Source of the DNA: Mycolicibacterium frederiksbergense | Lineage (GTDB): Bacteria; Actinomycetota; Actinomycetes; Mycobacteriales; Mycobacteriaceae | DNA: 64,000 nt | NCBI RefSeq assembly: GCF_012223425.1 | Contig: NZ_CP038799.1 | Span: forward strand, 1,426,001-1,490,000 | Direction: 5' to 3' | In this document: positions 8,405-21,100 of the stretch, in pieces | How the letters are laid out: each line of letters begins with the position of its first letter | How positions within the stretch are numbered: position 1 is the first letter of the stretch | Notes under the pieces: model-generated | Told to the model about the DNA's origin: nothing | The model's input: only the letters and a program-made list of their open reading frames with translations | Database searches by the model: none | Position numbers and translations under genes: made by a program

Positions 8405-9271
8405 ATGAAGAACATCGTGTTGTGTTTCGACCATTCCGGGGAAAGCAACGCCACAACCCTCTTCCGGCTCGTCGATCAGGGCGGACAGTTCGGCTGGCGG
8501 CAGTACACCAACAGCCGGCCCGAAGATGCCCGCGCATCGGTCGCCGCCGCCTACACACACCTGGTCGATCACTGGCACCCCGGTGACCACGTCTATGTCT
8601 TCGGCGCCGGTAGCGGCGCGGCCTGCGCTCAGGCGCTGACCCGCCTGCTGGGCACCATCGGTGTGCTCGACGGCGATCTGCGCAGCTACATGCTGGCCAC
8701 CTACGCACTGCCGCGGACCTCGCGCACCGCACAGGAATGGCGGCACGTCACCGAGGTCGCCGCCGGCCTGGCCGAGCACGACGACATCACGCTGCCGGTG
8801 CGTTTCCTGGGATTGTGGGATGCCACCCGCATCCGCGGAACGGCCGGGCCGGTCAACGTCATCGCCGGCCGCCACGCCGTGGCCATCGACGGCGCACCGA
8901 ACCTGCAGCGCGTCGAGGGGGTGGATGAGGTGTGGTTCCGCGGGTCGCACCGCGACATCGTCTCCAGCCCGCTGACCCTGGAGTGGATGCTCGACGGCGC
9001 CGAACGGGCCGGGCTGCGACTCGACCGCACACCGTCGGTGCATGCCGAACCGGAAAGCTCGGCGCTGAACGTGGGACTGCGCCGGCTGCCCGCCGATGCC
9101 GTCGTGCACGCCAGCGTCCAGATGCATGTGCGGGCGCATCCGCGGTACTGGCGTCGGCTACCGGCGCAGGTCGAATGGGCCGATCAGGACTGGCTGGACC
9201 GCGGTGAGCGCCTGATGGCCGGTACCCCGGCCGCGCCACTGCGGCCGAGGGCGCTCGCCGCGGCCTCCTGA
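8405..9271 (+). CDS. DUF2235-like protein with degenerate active site
   Basis: 288 aa from ATG 8405, preceded by GGGGGTGG. The layout follows DUF2235 (T6SS-phospholipase-like alpha/beta hydrolases): the N-terminal KNIVLCFDHSGE corresponds to the usual CFDGTWN motif. Residues 64-72 (YVFGAGSGA) correspond to the nucleophile elbow FGFSRGA, with Gly69 where Ser is expected. The later FLGLWDAT and VWFRGSHRDI segments match family motifs (histidine of the FPGVHSDV type). It is probably cytoplasmic and may be catalytically altered. Confidence 0.75.
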   Translation: MKNIVLCFDHSGESNATTLFRLVDQGGQFGWRQYTNSRPEDARASVAAAYTHLVDHWHPGDHVYVFGAGSGAACAQALTRLLGTIGVLDGDLRSYMLATYALPRTSRTAQEWRHVTEVAAGLAEHDDITLPVRFLGLWDATRIRGTAGPVNVIAGRHAVAIDGAPNLQRVEGVDEVWFRGSHRDIVSSPLTLEWMLDGAERAGLRLDRTPSVHAEPESSALNVGLRRLPADAVVHASVQMHVRAHPRYWRRLPAQVEWADQDWLDRGERLMAGTPAAPLRPRALAAAS

Positions 9272-9362
9272 GCTCACCAGCTAAACCGCGCGTTGCGGTT
9301 TACGCGATCACCAGCGAAGCGCTAATGTCCGAGGCGCAATCGGATGATCAGGTGAGGTCGCG

Positions 9363-10214
9363 GTGGAATGGTTTAGGGATCGGTGGGCCGATCTGAGCGG
9401 CCTGGGGTCGGCCGGATGGCTGACGATCGCAGCGTGGGCTGGGCTGGCACTCGGGCTGGGCGCACTGCTGTTCACCGCGCGTGCGCTCAAGCGGAACCGC
9501 CTGATCAAGAGCGATGAGCTGCGGCCACACGTGGTGGTCTACATGGAGCCGCATCCCGCGGACTGGCATGTCATCGAACTCGTGGTGCGCAACTTCGGGA
9601 AGTCCGCGGCGCACAACATCAGGTTCGAGTTCACACATCCGCTCACGGTCGGCCGCTACGAGGACACCCGTGAGGACGGGCTGCCCGAGATCGCCGAACT
9701 CCGGTTGCCCAGCGAACTCACTCAGCTCGCTCCGGGGCAGGAGTGGCGAACTGTGTGGGATTCGGCGATCAGCCGCGAGGAGTTCGGCGGGCAGATCCGG
9801 GCCCGGTTCGAGGGCACGGTGCACTACGGAGACCGGCCCGCCGGCGGGAAGGGTCGTGACTTCGATGCGGAGGTGGTGCTGGACTGGGCGACACTGCAGC
9901 CCGTGCAGCGCCTCGAGCTGATGACGACCCACGATCTGGCCAAGCGGGAGAAGCAGAAGCTGGAACTGCTGCGCAGCGTGCTGACCTATTTCCACTACGC
10001 CTCCAAGGAGACCCAGCCCGAGGTGTTCCGCGCCGAGATCGACCGGATGAACCGGGCGGTGCGCGAGACGCAGGACCGTTGGCGGACACGGCAGTCCGAT
10101 GAGACCGCCGAGCTGGAGTTCCCGTGGATCGGCCAAGAACAGTTGGCGCCGGAAGCATCCAACGGGCGGCACCACTCCAGCCCCGCCATCGGAATCAAGC
10201 ACCGCGCTCCGTAA
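9363..10214 (+). CDS. Membrane-anchored protein of unknown function
   Basis: 283 aa from GTG 9363. One N-terminal transmembrane helix (LTIAAWAGLALGLGALLF, about 19-37) is followed by a soluble region with a beta-sandwich-like part (HVVVYMEPHPADWHVIELVVRNFG) and a charged helical C-terminus (LAKREKQKLELLRSVL). No enzymatic motif is visible. It ends 11 bp before the echA3-like gene, so the two are probably co-transcribed. Confidence 0.7.
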   Translation: MEWFRDRWADLSGLGSAGWLTIAAWAGLALGLGALLFTARALKRNRLIKSDELRPHVVVYMEPHPADWHVIELVVRNFGKSAAHNIRFEFTHPLTVGRYEDTREDGLPEIAELRLPSELTQLAPGQEWRTVWDSAISREEFGGQIRARFEGTVHYGDRPAGGKGRDFDAEVVLDWATLQPVQRLELMTTHDLAKREKQKLELLRSVLTYFHYASKETQPEVFRAEIDRMNRAVRETQDRWRTRQSDETAELEFPWIGQEQLAPEASNGRHHSSPAIGIKHRAP

Positions 10215-10225
10215 CATCCGGGCCC

Positions 10226-10939
10226 ATGACCGCCACTTACGCCGCTCACGAAGCCGTCGCGACCATCACGCTCGACGACGGCAAGGTCAACGCGTTGTCG
10301 CCGGCGATGCAGGCCTCCATCAACGCCGCCCTGGATCAGGCCGAGACCGATATCGCCGCGGGCACGGTCAAGGCCGTGGTGCTGGCCGGCAACGATCGGG
10401 TGTTCAGCGGCGGATTCGACCTGAGCGTGTTCGCCTCCGGTGACGCCGACGCCGGACACGGGATGCTCTCGGGCGGTTTCGAATTGGCGATCAGGACGCT
10501 GACGTTCCCGGCGCCCGTGGTGATGGCCGCGACCGGGCCCGCGATCGCGATGGGGTCCTTTCTGCTGCTCAGCGGTGACCACCGGGTGGGCTCGCAGCGA
10601 TCGCGCTGCCAGGCCAACGAGGTCGCGATCGGGATGACGCTGCCGCTGGCGGCGCTGGAGATCATGCGGGCGCGGCTGACGGCTGCGGCGTTCTCGCGGG
10701 CGGTGTCGGTGGCCGCGGTGTTCGCCGGGGACGCGGCGATCTCCGCCGGCTGGCTCGACGAGATCGTGGAGCGCGAGGCGGTGCTGTCGCGGGCCCAGGA
10801 GGTCGCCGCGGAATACGCCGGGACGCTGCACCTGAAGGCGCATGTGGCCAGCAAGTTGAAGGCCCGCTCGTCGGCGCTGGAGGCGATCCAGGCCGGGATC
10901 GACGGGCTGGCAGCCGAATTCAAGATGTCGCTGAGCTGA
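10226..10939 (+). CDS. echA3: Enoyl-CoA hydratase/isomerase family protein
   Basis: 237 aa from ATG 10226. It has the crotonase fold: VATITLDDGKVNALSP at the N-terminus and the oxyanion-hole segments NDRVFSGGFDLSVF and ATGPAIAMGSFLLLSGDHRVG. EchA3 (Rv0632c) holds the matching position next to recC in M. tuberculosis, though here the giant gene intervenes. It probably acts on acyl-CoA in fatty-acid oxidation. The exact reaction is not evident. Confidence 0.85.
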   Translation: MTATYAAHEAVATITLDDGKVNALSPAMQASINAALDQAETDIAAGTVKAVVLAGNDRVFSGGFDLSVFASGDADAGHGMLSGGFELAIRTLTFPAPVVMAATGPAIAMGSFLLLSGDHRVGSQRSRCQANEVAIGMTLPLAALEIMRARLTAAAFSRAVSVAAVFAGDAAISAGWLDEIVEREAVLSRAQEVAAEYAGTLHLKAHVASKLKARSSALEAIQAGIDGLAAEFKMSLS

Positions 10940-11095
10940 TTTTGGGGCCGGACGGGTCCGCCGTCCTCCACCGACCCGATCGGCAGTTCGCGAACAAATT
11001 GAAGACTCTCGAGTCGGGGATCGATCGACGTTGAATAATCACCGACACACAAAATGGTGAGGCCCCAACGCGACCGCACCGATGGAGAGGGCCCG

Positions 11096-11932
11096 TTGAA
11101 CTACCCCACGCCAGGCTCCAGACCCCCCGAACGGGACCAACCGCAGCCGCACCGCACAACGTTGCTGTGGGTCGCTCTGGTCATTGCAGTCGTCGTCATC
11201 GTGGTGCTATCGGTGGTCGTGGTCAAGCAGTTCAGCAACGACACGTCCGACAGTCCGGCCCCGTCCTCGACGGCAGCGTCGGCAACCGTCCAATCCGCAC
11301 CCCCACCGGTCTCATCGAGCCCAGACGATGGCGTCGTCAGTTCCTCGATGACCTGCGACGGCTACACCGCATCCGTCGACGAGGGCTCCCAGCCGGGATG
11401 GCACGCAGCCATCAATCGGTTCGGCTTGGCCTACGCCGCTCCGCCGGACTGGACCGTCGCGGCATGCGGTGTTCGATCGGGTTGGGCCAAGCCCTGCCCC
11501 GCAGGCCAGTGTGTGATCCGGGAACTCGGCGCGGTGGCCACCGTCGCCAACCCGGCCTGCCCGAAGCAGAACCTGGCGATGTCCGGCGTCGCCGGTTCCA
11601 AGAATCCGGACATCAGGGCCGCCCTGGACGAGGAATCTGCCCTGGTGGCACCGATTTACACCCAGGGCGAGACGGTGCCGAACGTGGAGTTCAGCCCTGT
11701 TCGTGACTTCACCATCGGGACTCGTCCCGCGGTGCAGGTGGTGGCCACGGTGACCGGCATCGCCGCAGACGACTGCAACGGGCCGAACGCGTTGCACAGC
11801 ATGGTCGTCACCACGGTGCCCAACGTGGAGGGATCCGTGGTCTTTTTGATCTCGTTGCGGGAGGGGGCTACCGCCTCCCCGAAGTCCGTTGTCATCGACG
11901 AGATGGTCCAGACGCTGCGCAGCCCGGCCTGA
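11096..11932 (+). CDS. Single-pass membrane protein with external Cys-containing domain
   Basis: 278 aa from TTG 11096, chosen because GGAGAGG sits 5 bases upstream. ATG 11054 is an in-frame alternative without a good ribosome-binding site. A Pro-rich cytoplasmic head precedes one helix (LLWVALVIAVVVIVVLSVVVV), a Ser/Thr/Pro linker and a C-terminal domain with about seven cysteines (AACGVRSGWAKPCPAGQCVI) likely to form disulfides. The arrangement resembles mycobacterial envelope proteins related to kinase sensor domains. The function is unknown. Confidence 0.72.
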   Translation: MNYPTPGSRPPERDQPQPHRTTLLWVALVIAVVVIVVLSVVVVKQFSNDTSDSPAPSSTAASATVQSAPPPVSSSPDDGVVSSSMTCDGYTASVDEGSQPGWHAAINRFGLAYAAPPDWTVAACGVRSGWAKPCPAGQCVIRELGAVATVANPACPKQNLAMSGVAGSKNPDIRAALDEESALVAPIYTQGETVPNVEFSPVRDFTIGTRPAVQVVATVTGIAADDCNGPNALHSMVVTTVPNVEGSVVFLISLREGATASPKSVVIDEMVQTLRSPA

Positions 11933-12151
11933 CGCGACCGCTTAGGTATGCCTTAGCAAAGCTGCTCGGCACACACCAATTGATCTTGATGTGTCGATTC
12001 AGCACGCACGATCACGGCTGCGATCAGGCCGGCATTCGGCCACGAAGGATCGTCGACAGACTTACTATCAGGTACGTCAATTTTTGCTAGGCGCATGTCG
12101 TGAGGTCCGATCGCTGGACGCTCCCCGGGGAAACGTGCCACTGCGAGGCGA

Positions 12152-15100
12152 GTGGTCCAACGATGGGCCCAAGGCGGCGGGAGTGGGATATTGGCATCTG
12201 GTACGCGACGTCGGGATGCGGGACGAAACCGGGCCCGCCACCACAAGCACAAGGACCCCGCCAGGGCCCAAGCGACGTACCCCACTTTCCGCCTGGACGC
12301 CCAGGCAGCCACGTCGACCGCCGACAACGGCAATTACGGCAGGTACATCGGGCGGGTCGGCGGGCTGGCTATCGCGCTCGGCGTCGGGGCCGCACTGACG
12401 ACCGGGCTCGGCGTCGGGACCGCGCATGCCAGCCCCACCACGTCCAAGAACTCCTCGCACGACTCATCGCCGACTACGCCGCGCACAAAGTCGCCCAAGT
12501 CGGCGAAAACGGCGACAACATCTCCTCGGACGGCGACAGCGCCTAGGCCGACGACTGCGCCGACCCTCGACGTTCCCCCTGATGCAGCGGACGAGACCGG
12601 GCCGGACGTCACCACCGAGGCACCCACTCACACTGATGTCGATGCTGCGACGGAGCCGGCGAGCCAGCCCGACGCCACGGTCACCACCCCAGCGTCGACC
12701 AACACGGACACATCGGTCCCCGAGACGACGCCACCGTCGTCCGAACCCGACCGCGCCTACTCCGATGCGTCGGCATCCGACTCGACGCCGGCTGATCCTG
12801 CTGCCCCCGTACTACCCACCGGATCGACCCCGTCGGCCGCCATCTCGCTGCAGTCCCGGACCGACGAGACCGAGCCGGCACCACAAACCGCGGGTATGGA
12901 CTTCTGGGCCAACAGCAGCCCGGCAGCGAGCGTCGGTACGCCATCGGCTTCCCTCGCGCCGATCACGGCGGCCCCAGCCGCGAAGACGAGCGTCATGCAG
13001 GTATTCGTCTCGACGCTGCTGTCGCCGTTCCTGGCACCGGGGCCGGCCGCCCCCTGCCAACCACCCCTGCTGTGGGCGATGCTGGCCTCCGTCGTCCGGG
13101 AGTTCCAGCGCACGTTCTTCAACAGGTCCCCCGTTGTGCTGCCGCAGGAAGTCACCCTCGTCCTGGAGCCGGACGGAACCAGCAGCCCGACCGCGTTCAA
13201 CGGCCATGACGGCGACGGCGACAAGCTCACCTACATCGTGCCGACACGCGGTGTCCCCGGCGGACCCAGCCACGGATGGGTCACCGTCGACGAACTGACG
13301 GGCACGTTCACCTATACCCGCGACGACGACTACACCGGCCCCGACCAATTCACGGTCACGGCCAGCGACGCCGGCAACCGCTTCCACATGCACGGGCTGC
13401 TCGGGTTCCTGCGCCCAGCCTGGGGTCACACCGACACGGCGACGATCACGATCAACGTCGTCGCCGCCGAGACCCCACCGGTTGTCAACAACGACTTCTT
13501 CACCACTCCCGAAGACGTCCCGGTGCTGGGCAGCGTACTGAGCAATGACAGCGATCCCAACGACCAAACCCTCACCACCACACTGCTTTCCGAACCATCC
13601 AATGGCAGCGTGACATTGGAACAGAACGGCGTGTTCAACTACACGCCGAACCCGGACTGGAATGGCGTGGACGGATTCACCTACCGCGCCTCCAACCTCA
13701 TGGCCAGCGCCAGCGCCTCCGTGGCGATTGTGGTCACCCCGGTCAACAAGGCGCCGCAGACCAGCGACGATCTGTACACGACCACGGAGGACACCGCGCT
13801 CTTCGGGAACGTGTTGAACAACGACACCGATACTGATGGCGATGCCATGACTGCCGGCCTCGTGATGCCCGCAAGTCACGGCAACGTCCAACTCAATGCC
13901 GACGGGTCCTTCACCTATACCCCGGGCACGAACTTCCACGGCACGGACGGATTCTCCTACGTCGCGTCGGACGGAACACTCACCAGCGCACCGACACTCG
14001 TCAGCATCACAGTGACACCGGCCAACGACGCCCCCGTCGCCCAGAACGACAGCTACACCATCAATGAAGACAGCATCCTGACCGGGAGTGTGCTGCCGAA
14101 TGACACCGACGCGGACGGGGACTCCCTGACCGTGTCACTCGGGGCGGGACCGGCTCACGGCAGCCTCACATTGAACCCGAACGGGTCGTTCTCCTACATA
14201 CCCGCCGCCAACTACAACGGGACCGACAGCTTCACCTACACCGTGTCCGATGGCGTAGCCACCAGCAATTCAGCTACCGCCACCATCACGGTCAACGCCG
14301 TCAACGACACCCCCGAAGCAAGTGACACTTCGTTCACTGTCGACGAGGACGCCAGCTACACGGGCACCGTGAGTGTCAGTGACGTCGATGGCGATTCCGT
14401 GGCCTCCGTCGTGGTCAACGGTCCCGCCCACGGAAGCCTGGTCTTCGACGACAACGGTGCGTTTGTCTACACGCCGGCAGCCAACTACACAGGCACAGAC
14501 TCGTTCACCTACACCGCCACCGACGGCGTAGGAACCAGTGCTGTTGCCAAAGTATCTATTACGGTGACACCGGTCAACGACGCGCCCGTCGCCGTCAACG
14601 ACACATTCACCACCAACGAGGACAGCGTTCTGACCGGAAGCGTGCTCAGCAACGACACCGATATCGACGGAAACACCCTCACTGCCACGACGATTATCGG
14701 GCCCAGCCACGGAACTCTTGTACTGAACACGGATGGCTCGTTCAGCTACACGCCGGACCCCGACTACGCCGGGGCGGATTCGTTCGCCTATATCGCCGGC
14801 GACGGTACCGCGACAAGTTCGGTCGCCACCGTGTCGATCACCATCAGCCCCGTCAACGATGCACCCGTCGCCGGCGACGACATCTTCAGCACCAATGAGG
14901 ACAGCTCCCTCACCGGGAACCTGCTCGCCAATGACAGTGATGTGGACGAAGATTCACTGACGGCGTCGCTGACCGAAGGCCCGGGGAACGGCACCCTGGA
15001 GTTCAATACGGACGGCACCTTCACCTACACCCCCACCGCCAATTTCAACGGCGTGGATTGGTTCACCTACACCGTCTCGGACGGGGTGCTATCCAGCGCT

Positions 15101-18100
15101 CCGGCACTCGTGGTGGTGCTGGTCGATCCGGTCAACGATGTCCCGGTTGCCGGCAACGACAGCTACACGGTCAATGAGGACAGCACCCTGTCCGGCAATG
15201 TCCTGTCCAATGATACTGATGCTGAATCGCCTTCATTGACCGCGACATTGGTGTCTGGACCGGCGCACGGCACACTCACCCTGTATCCGAACGGCTCGTT
15301 CACCTACACCCCGGCGCCGAACTACAAAGGAGCGGATTCCTTCACCTACACCGCATCCGACGGTGCCGCCATCAGTTCAGTTGCCGTGGTGTCGATCTCG
15401 GTCGCCCCTGACAACAAGGTGCCCGTCGCGACTGCAGACAGCTACACCGGTGGCGAGGACAGCATTCTCACCGGCAATGTACTGTCCAACGACACTGACG
15501 CCGACGGCAACACGCTCACCGCGACACTGATCAGCGGACCCACCCACGGATCACTGGAGCTGAACTCCGACGGGACGTTCACCTACACACCAGTGCTGAA
15601 CTACAACGGGGCTGATTCCTTTACGTACACCGCGAGCGACGGCACCGCCACCAGTTCTGTTGCCACGGTGTCGATCACGGTCAGCGCGGTCAACGACACT
15701 CCTGTCGCGGTGAGCGACACGTTCAGCACCGACGAGGACACCGTCCTCACCGGGGACGTGTTGTCGAACGACGCTGATGCCGAAGGCAACACATTGACCG
15801 CCACACTGGTCAACGGGCCTGCCAACGGCAGCCTGACGCTGAACCCGGACGGCACCTTCACCTACACCCCGGTGGCCGACTTCAACGGCGCCGACTCCTT
15901 CACGTATACCGCCACCGACGGCTCGGCCACCAGCTCGGTTGCCACGGTGTCGATCACCGTCAACCCAGTCAACGACGCGCCCGTCACCGTGGATGACAGC
16001 TTCAGCACCGATGAAGACACCGTCCTCACCGGGAACGTCCTGACCAACGACTCGGACGTGGACGGCAACACATTGACCGCCACCCTGGTGGCAGGGCCGG
16101 CCAACGGCACCCTGACCCTGAACCCGGACGGCAGCTTCACCTACACCCCGGCCGCGGACTACAACGGCACTGACTCCTTCACGTATACCGCCACCGACGG
16201 CACCGCCACCAGTTCGATTGCCACGGTGTCGATCACCGTCGACGCGGCCAACGACACTCCAACGGGGGTGGATGACAGCTTCACCACCGACGAAGATACC
16301 CAGCTGGTCGGCGATGTCCTGTCGAATGACTCGGACGTGGATGGCGACACCCTCACCGCCACCCTCGTCACCGGTCCGACAAACGGCACGCTCACCCTCA
16401 ACCCAGACGGAAGCTTCACCTACACCCCGGCGGCCAACTACACCGGCCCCGACTCCTTCACCTACACCGCCGGCGACGGCACCACCACCAGCCCGGTGGC
16501 CACCGTGTCCATCACCATCAACCCGATCAACGACACCCCAGTTACCGTTGATGACTCGTTCATCACGGACGAAGACACCCAACTGACCGGCAACGTCCTG
16601 ACCAACGACTCGGATACCGACGGTGACACGCTCACGGCGACCCTGGTCGATGGGCCCACCAACGGCACCTTGACGCTGAACCCCGACGGCACCTTCACCT
16701 ACACCCCGGCGGCCAACTACACCGGCCCCGACTCGTTCACCTACACCGCAAGCGACGGCACCGCCACGAGTTCTGTTGCCACCGTGTCGATCACCGTCGA
16801 CCCGGTCAACGATGCGCCCGTAGCAGCGGGTGACACGTTCAGCACCGATGAAGACACAGTCCTCACCGGGAATGTGCTCTCGAATGATTCCGATGTCGAT
16901 GCCGACACGCTGACCGCCATCCTGGTCGATGGCCCCACCAACGGCACCCTGACGCTGAATGCCGACGGATCCTTCACTTACACACCGGATACAGACTTCA
17001 ACGGGGCCGACAGCTTCACCTACACCGCCACGGACGGCACCGCCACCAGCCCCGTTGCCACGGTGTCGATCACGGTCGACGCGGTCAACGACCTCCCCGT
17101 CGCGGTCGACGATTCCTTCGCCACCGACGAGGACACCGCCCTCACCGGGAATGTGCTGACCAACGACTCCGACGCCGATGGCGACACGTTGACCGCGACA
17201 CTGGTGACCGGGCCGACCAACGGCACCCTGGCCTTGAATGCCGATGGCAGCTTCACCTACACCCCCACCGCCGACTTCAACGGGGCTGACTCGTTCACCT
17301 ACACGGCAGGCGACGGCACCGCCACCAGTTCTGTTGCCACCGTGTCCATCACGATCAACGCGGTCAACGACGCGCCCGTCACCGTGGATGACAGCTTCAG
17401 CACTGATGAAGACACCGCCCTCACCGGAAACGTCCTGACCAACGACTCGGACGTGGACGGCAACACCCTCACGGTCGCCCTGGTCGACGGTCCGGCCAAC
17501 GGCACCCTGACACTCAACCCGGACGGCAGCTTCACCTACACCCCCGCCGCCGACTTCAACGGCGCTGACTCCTTCTCCTACACCGCCGGCGACGGCACCA
17601 CCACCAGTTCTGTTGCCACCGTGTCCATCACCATCAACCCGATCAACGACGCGCCCGTCACCGTGGATGACAGCTTCGGCACCGACGAAGACACCGTCCT
17701 CACCGGAAACGTCCTGACCAACGACTCGGACGTGGACGGCGACGCCCTCACGGCCACCCTGGTCGACGGCCCCACCAACGGCACACTGACGCTGAATGCC
17801 GATGGATCCTTCACCTACACCCCGAATACCAACTTCAACGGGGCCGACAGCTTCACCTACACCGCAAGCGACAGCACCGCGACCAGCCCCGTTGCCACCG
17901 TGTCCATCACCGTCAACCCAGTCAACGACGCTCCCGTTACTGTTGATAACTCGTTCATCACGGACGAAGACACCGCCCTCACCGGCAACGTCCTGACCAA
18001 CGACTCGGACGTGGACGGCAACACCCTCACGGCCACCCTGGTCGACGGACCCACCAACGGCACATTGACGCTGAATGCCGACGGCAGCTTCACCTACACC

Positions 18101-21100
18101 CCGGATGCGGACTTCAACGGCGCGGACTCGTTCACCTACGCCGCCACCGACGGTGCCGCCACCAGCCCGGTGGCCACGGTTTCGATCACCGTCAACCCGG
18201 TCAACGATGCTCCGGTCACGGTGGGTGACGCGGTGAGCACGGACGAGGACACCCAACTGACCGGAAACGTCCTGACCAACGACTCCGACGTGGACGGCGA
18301 CACGTTGACCGCGACACTCGTGACCGGACCCACCAACGGCACCCTGACGCTGAATGCCGACGGATCCTTCACTTACACCCCGGATACGGACTTCAACGGG
18401 GCCGACTCGTTCACCTATACGGCGGGCGACGGCACCGAGACGAGTTCGATTGCCACGGTGTCGATCACCGTCAACCCGGTCAACGACATCCCCGTCGCGG
18501 TCGACGATTCCTTCGCCACCGACGAGGACAGCGTCCTCACCGGGAGTGTGTTGGGCAATGACACGGACGCCGAAGGCGATTCCTTGACCGCCACCCTGGT
18601 CGACGGGCCCACCAACGGCACCCTCACCCTCAATGCCGACGGGTCCTTCACCTACACGCCGAATACCGACTTCAACGGCCCCGACAGCTTCACCTACACC
18701 GCAGACGACGGCACCACCACCAGTTCGGTTGCCACCGTGTCCATCACGATCAACGCGGTCAACGACACCCCCGTCACTGTCGATGACTCGTTCAGCACGG
18801 ATGAAGACACCGCCCTCACCGGGAACGTGCTGAGCAACGATTCGGATGTCGATGGCGACACCCTCACCGCCACCCTGGTCGACGGCCCCACCAACGGCAC
18901 CCTCACCCTCAACCCCGACGGCAGCTTCACCTACACACCGAACGCCAACTACAACGGCCCCGACTCCTTCACCTACACCGCCACAGATGGCACCACCACC
19001 AGTTCTGTAGCCGCCGTGTCGATCACCGTCGGTGCGGTCAACGATGCGCCCGTCGCAGCGGGTGACACGTTCGGCACCGACGAAGACACCGTCCTCACCG
19101 GCAACGTGCTGACCAACGACTCGGATACCGACGGCAATACGTTGACCGCGACCCTGGTCGACGGACCCACAAACGGCACCCTGACGCTCAACCCGGACGG
19201 CAGCTTCACCTACACCCCGGCAGCCGACTTCAACGGCCCCGACTCCTTCACCTACACCGCAAGCGACAGCACCGCGACCAGCTCCGTTGCCACCGTGTCG
19301 ATCACGGTTACCCCAGTCAACGACACCCCCGTCACTGTCGATGACTCGTTCATCACAGATGAAGACACCGCCCTCACCGGCAACGTCCTGACCAACGATT
19401 CGGATGTCGATGGCGACACGCTGACCGCGACACTCGTCGACGGGCCGACAAGCGGCACCCTGACGCTGAATGCCGACGGCAGCTTCACCTACACCCCGGA
19501 TGCGGACTTCAACGGGGCTGACTCGTTCACCTACACCGCCACGGATGGCACGGCCACCAGTTCTGTTGCCATGGTGTCGATCACGGTCGACTCGGTCAAC
19601 GACACCCCCGTCACTGTTGATGACTCGTTCAGCACCGACGAAGACACCCATCTGACCGGCAACGTCCTGACCAACGACTCCGATGCCGACGGCAGCACGT
19701 TGACCGCGACACTGGTGACCGGGCCGGCAAACGGCACCCTGACCCTGAATGCCGACGGATCCTTCACCTACACGCCGGATGCAGACTTCAACGGGACCGA
19801 CTCGTTCACCTATACGGCGGGCGACGGCACCGAGACGAGTTCGATTGCCACGGTGTCCATCACCATCAGCCCGGTCAACGACGCTCCAGTTGCCGCGGGT
19901 GACACGGTGAGCACGGATGAAGACACCGTCCTCAACGGCAACGTTCTCTCGAATGACTCGGATGCCGACGCCGACACGCTGACCGCGACACTGGTCGACG
20001 GGCCGACCAACGGCACCCTCACCCTCAACACCGACGGCAGCTTCACCTACGCACCGGATGCGGACTACAACGGCCCCGACTCGTTCACCTACACCGCAAG
20101 CGACAGCACCGCGACCAGCTCCGTTGCCACCGTGTCGATCACGGTTACCCCAGTCAACGACACCCCCGTCGCCGTGGGTGACACGGTGAGCACCAACGAA
20201 GACACTGTCCTCACCGGAAACGTACTGACCAACGACTCCGACGCCGACGCCGACACCCTCACGGCCACCCTCATCGATGGCCCCACCAACGGCACCCTCA
20301 CCCTCAACCCCGACGGCACCTTCACCTACACCCCGGCGGCCAACTACAACGGCCCCGACTCCTTCACCTACACCGCCACCGACGGCACCGCCACCAGCTC
20401 CGTCGCCACCGTCTCCATCACCGTCAACCCAGTCAACGATGCCCCGGTCGCAGCGGGTGACACGGTGAGCACCGACGAAGACACCCAGCTGGCCGGCAAC
20501 GTGCTAACCAACGATTCAGACATCGATGGCGACACGTTGACCGCCACCCTGGTCGACGGACCCACCAACGGCACCCTGACGCTGAATGCCGACGGATCCT
20601 TCACTTACACACCGGATACAGACTTCAACGGGGCCGACTCGTTCACCTACACCGCCACCGACGGTGCAGCCACAAGTTCGGTTGCCACGGTGTCGATCAC
20701 GATCAACGCGGTCAACGACACCCCCGTCACCGTGGATGACAGCTTCACCACCGACGAAGACACCGCCCTCACCGGCAACGTGCTCTCGAATGATTCCGAT
20801 GTCGATGTCGACACGCTGACCGCCACCCTGGTCGACGGGCCCACCAACGGCACCCTGACGCTGAATGCCGACGGATCCTTCACTTACACACCGGATACGG
20901 ACTTCAACGGCGCCGACTCCTTCACCTATACGGCAGGCGACGGCGCCGCCACCAGTTCGATTGCCACCGTGTCCATCACCGTCAACCCGGTCAACGACAT
21001 CCCCGTCGCGGTCGACGATTCCTTCGCCACCGACGAGGACAGCGTCCTCACCGGGAGTGTGTTGGGCAATGACACGGACGCCGAAGGCGATTCCTTGACC

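Noticed and set aside
15551..19651. 1366-codon open frame on the minus strand
   Set aside because: It is antisense to the giant repeat gene, mirrors its 93-codon period, and has no start context, domain or codon pattern of its own.
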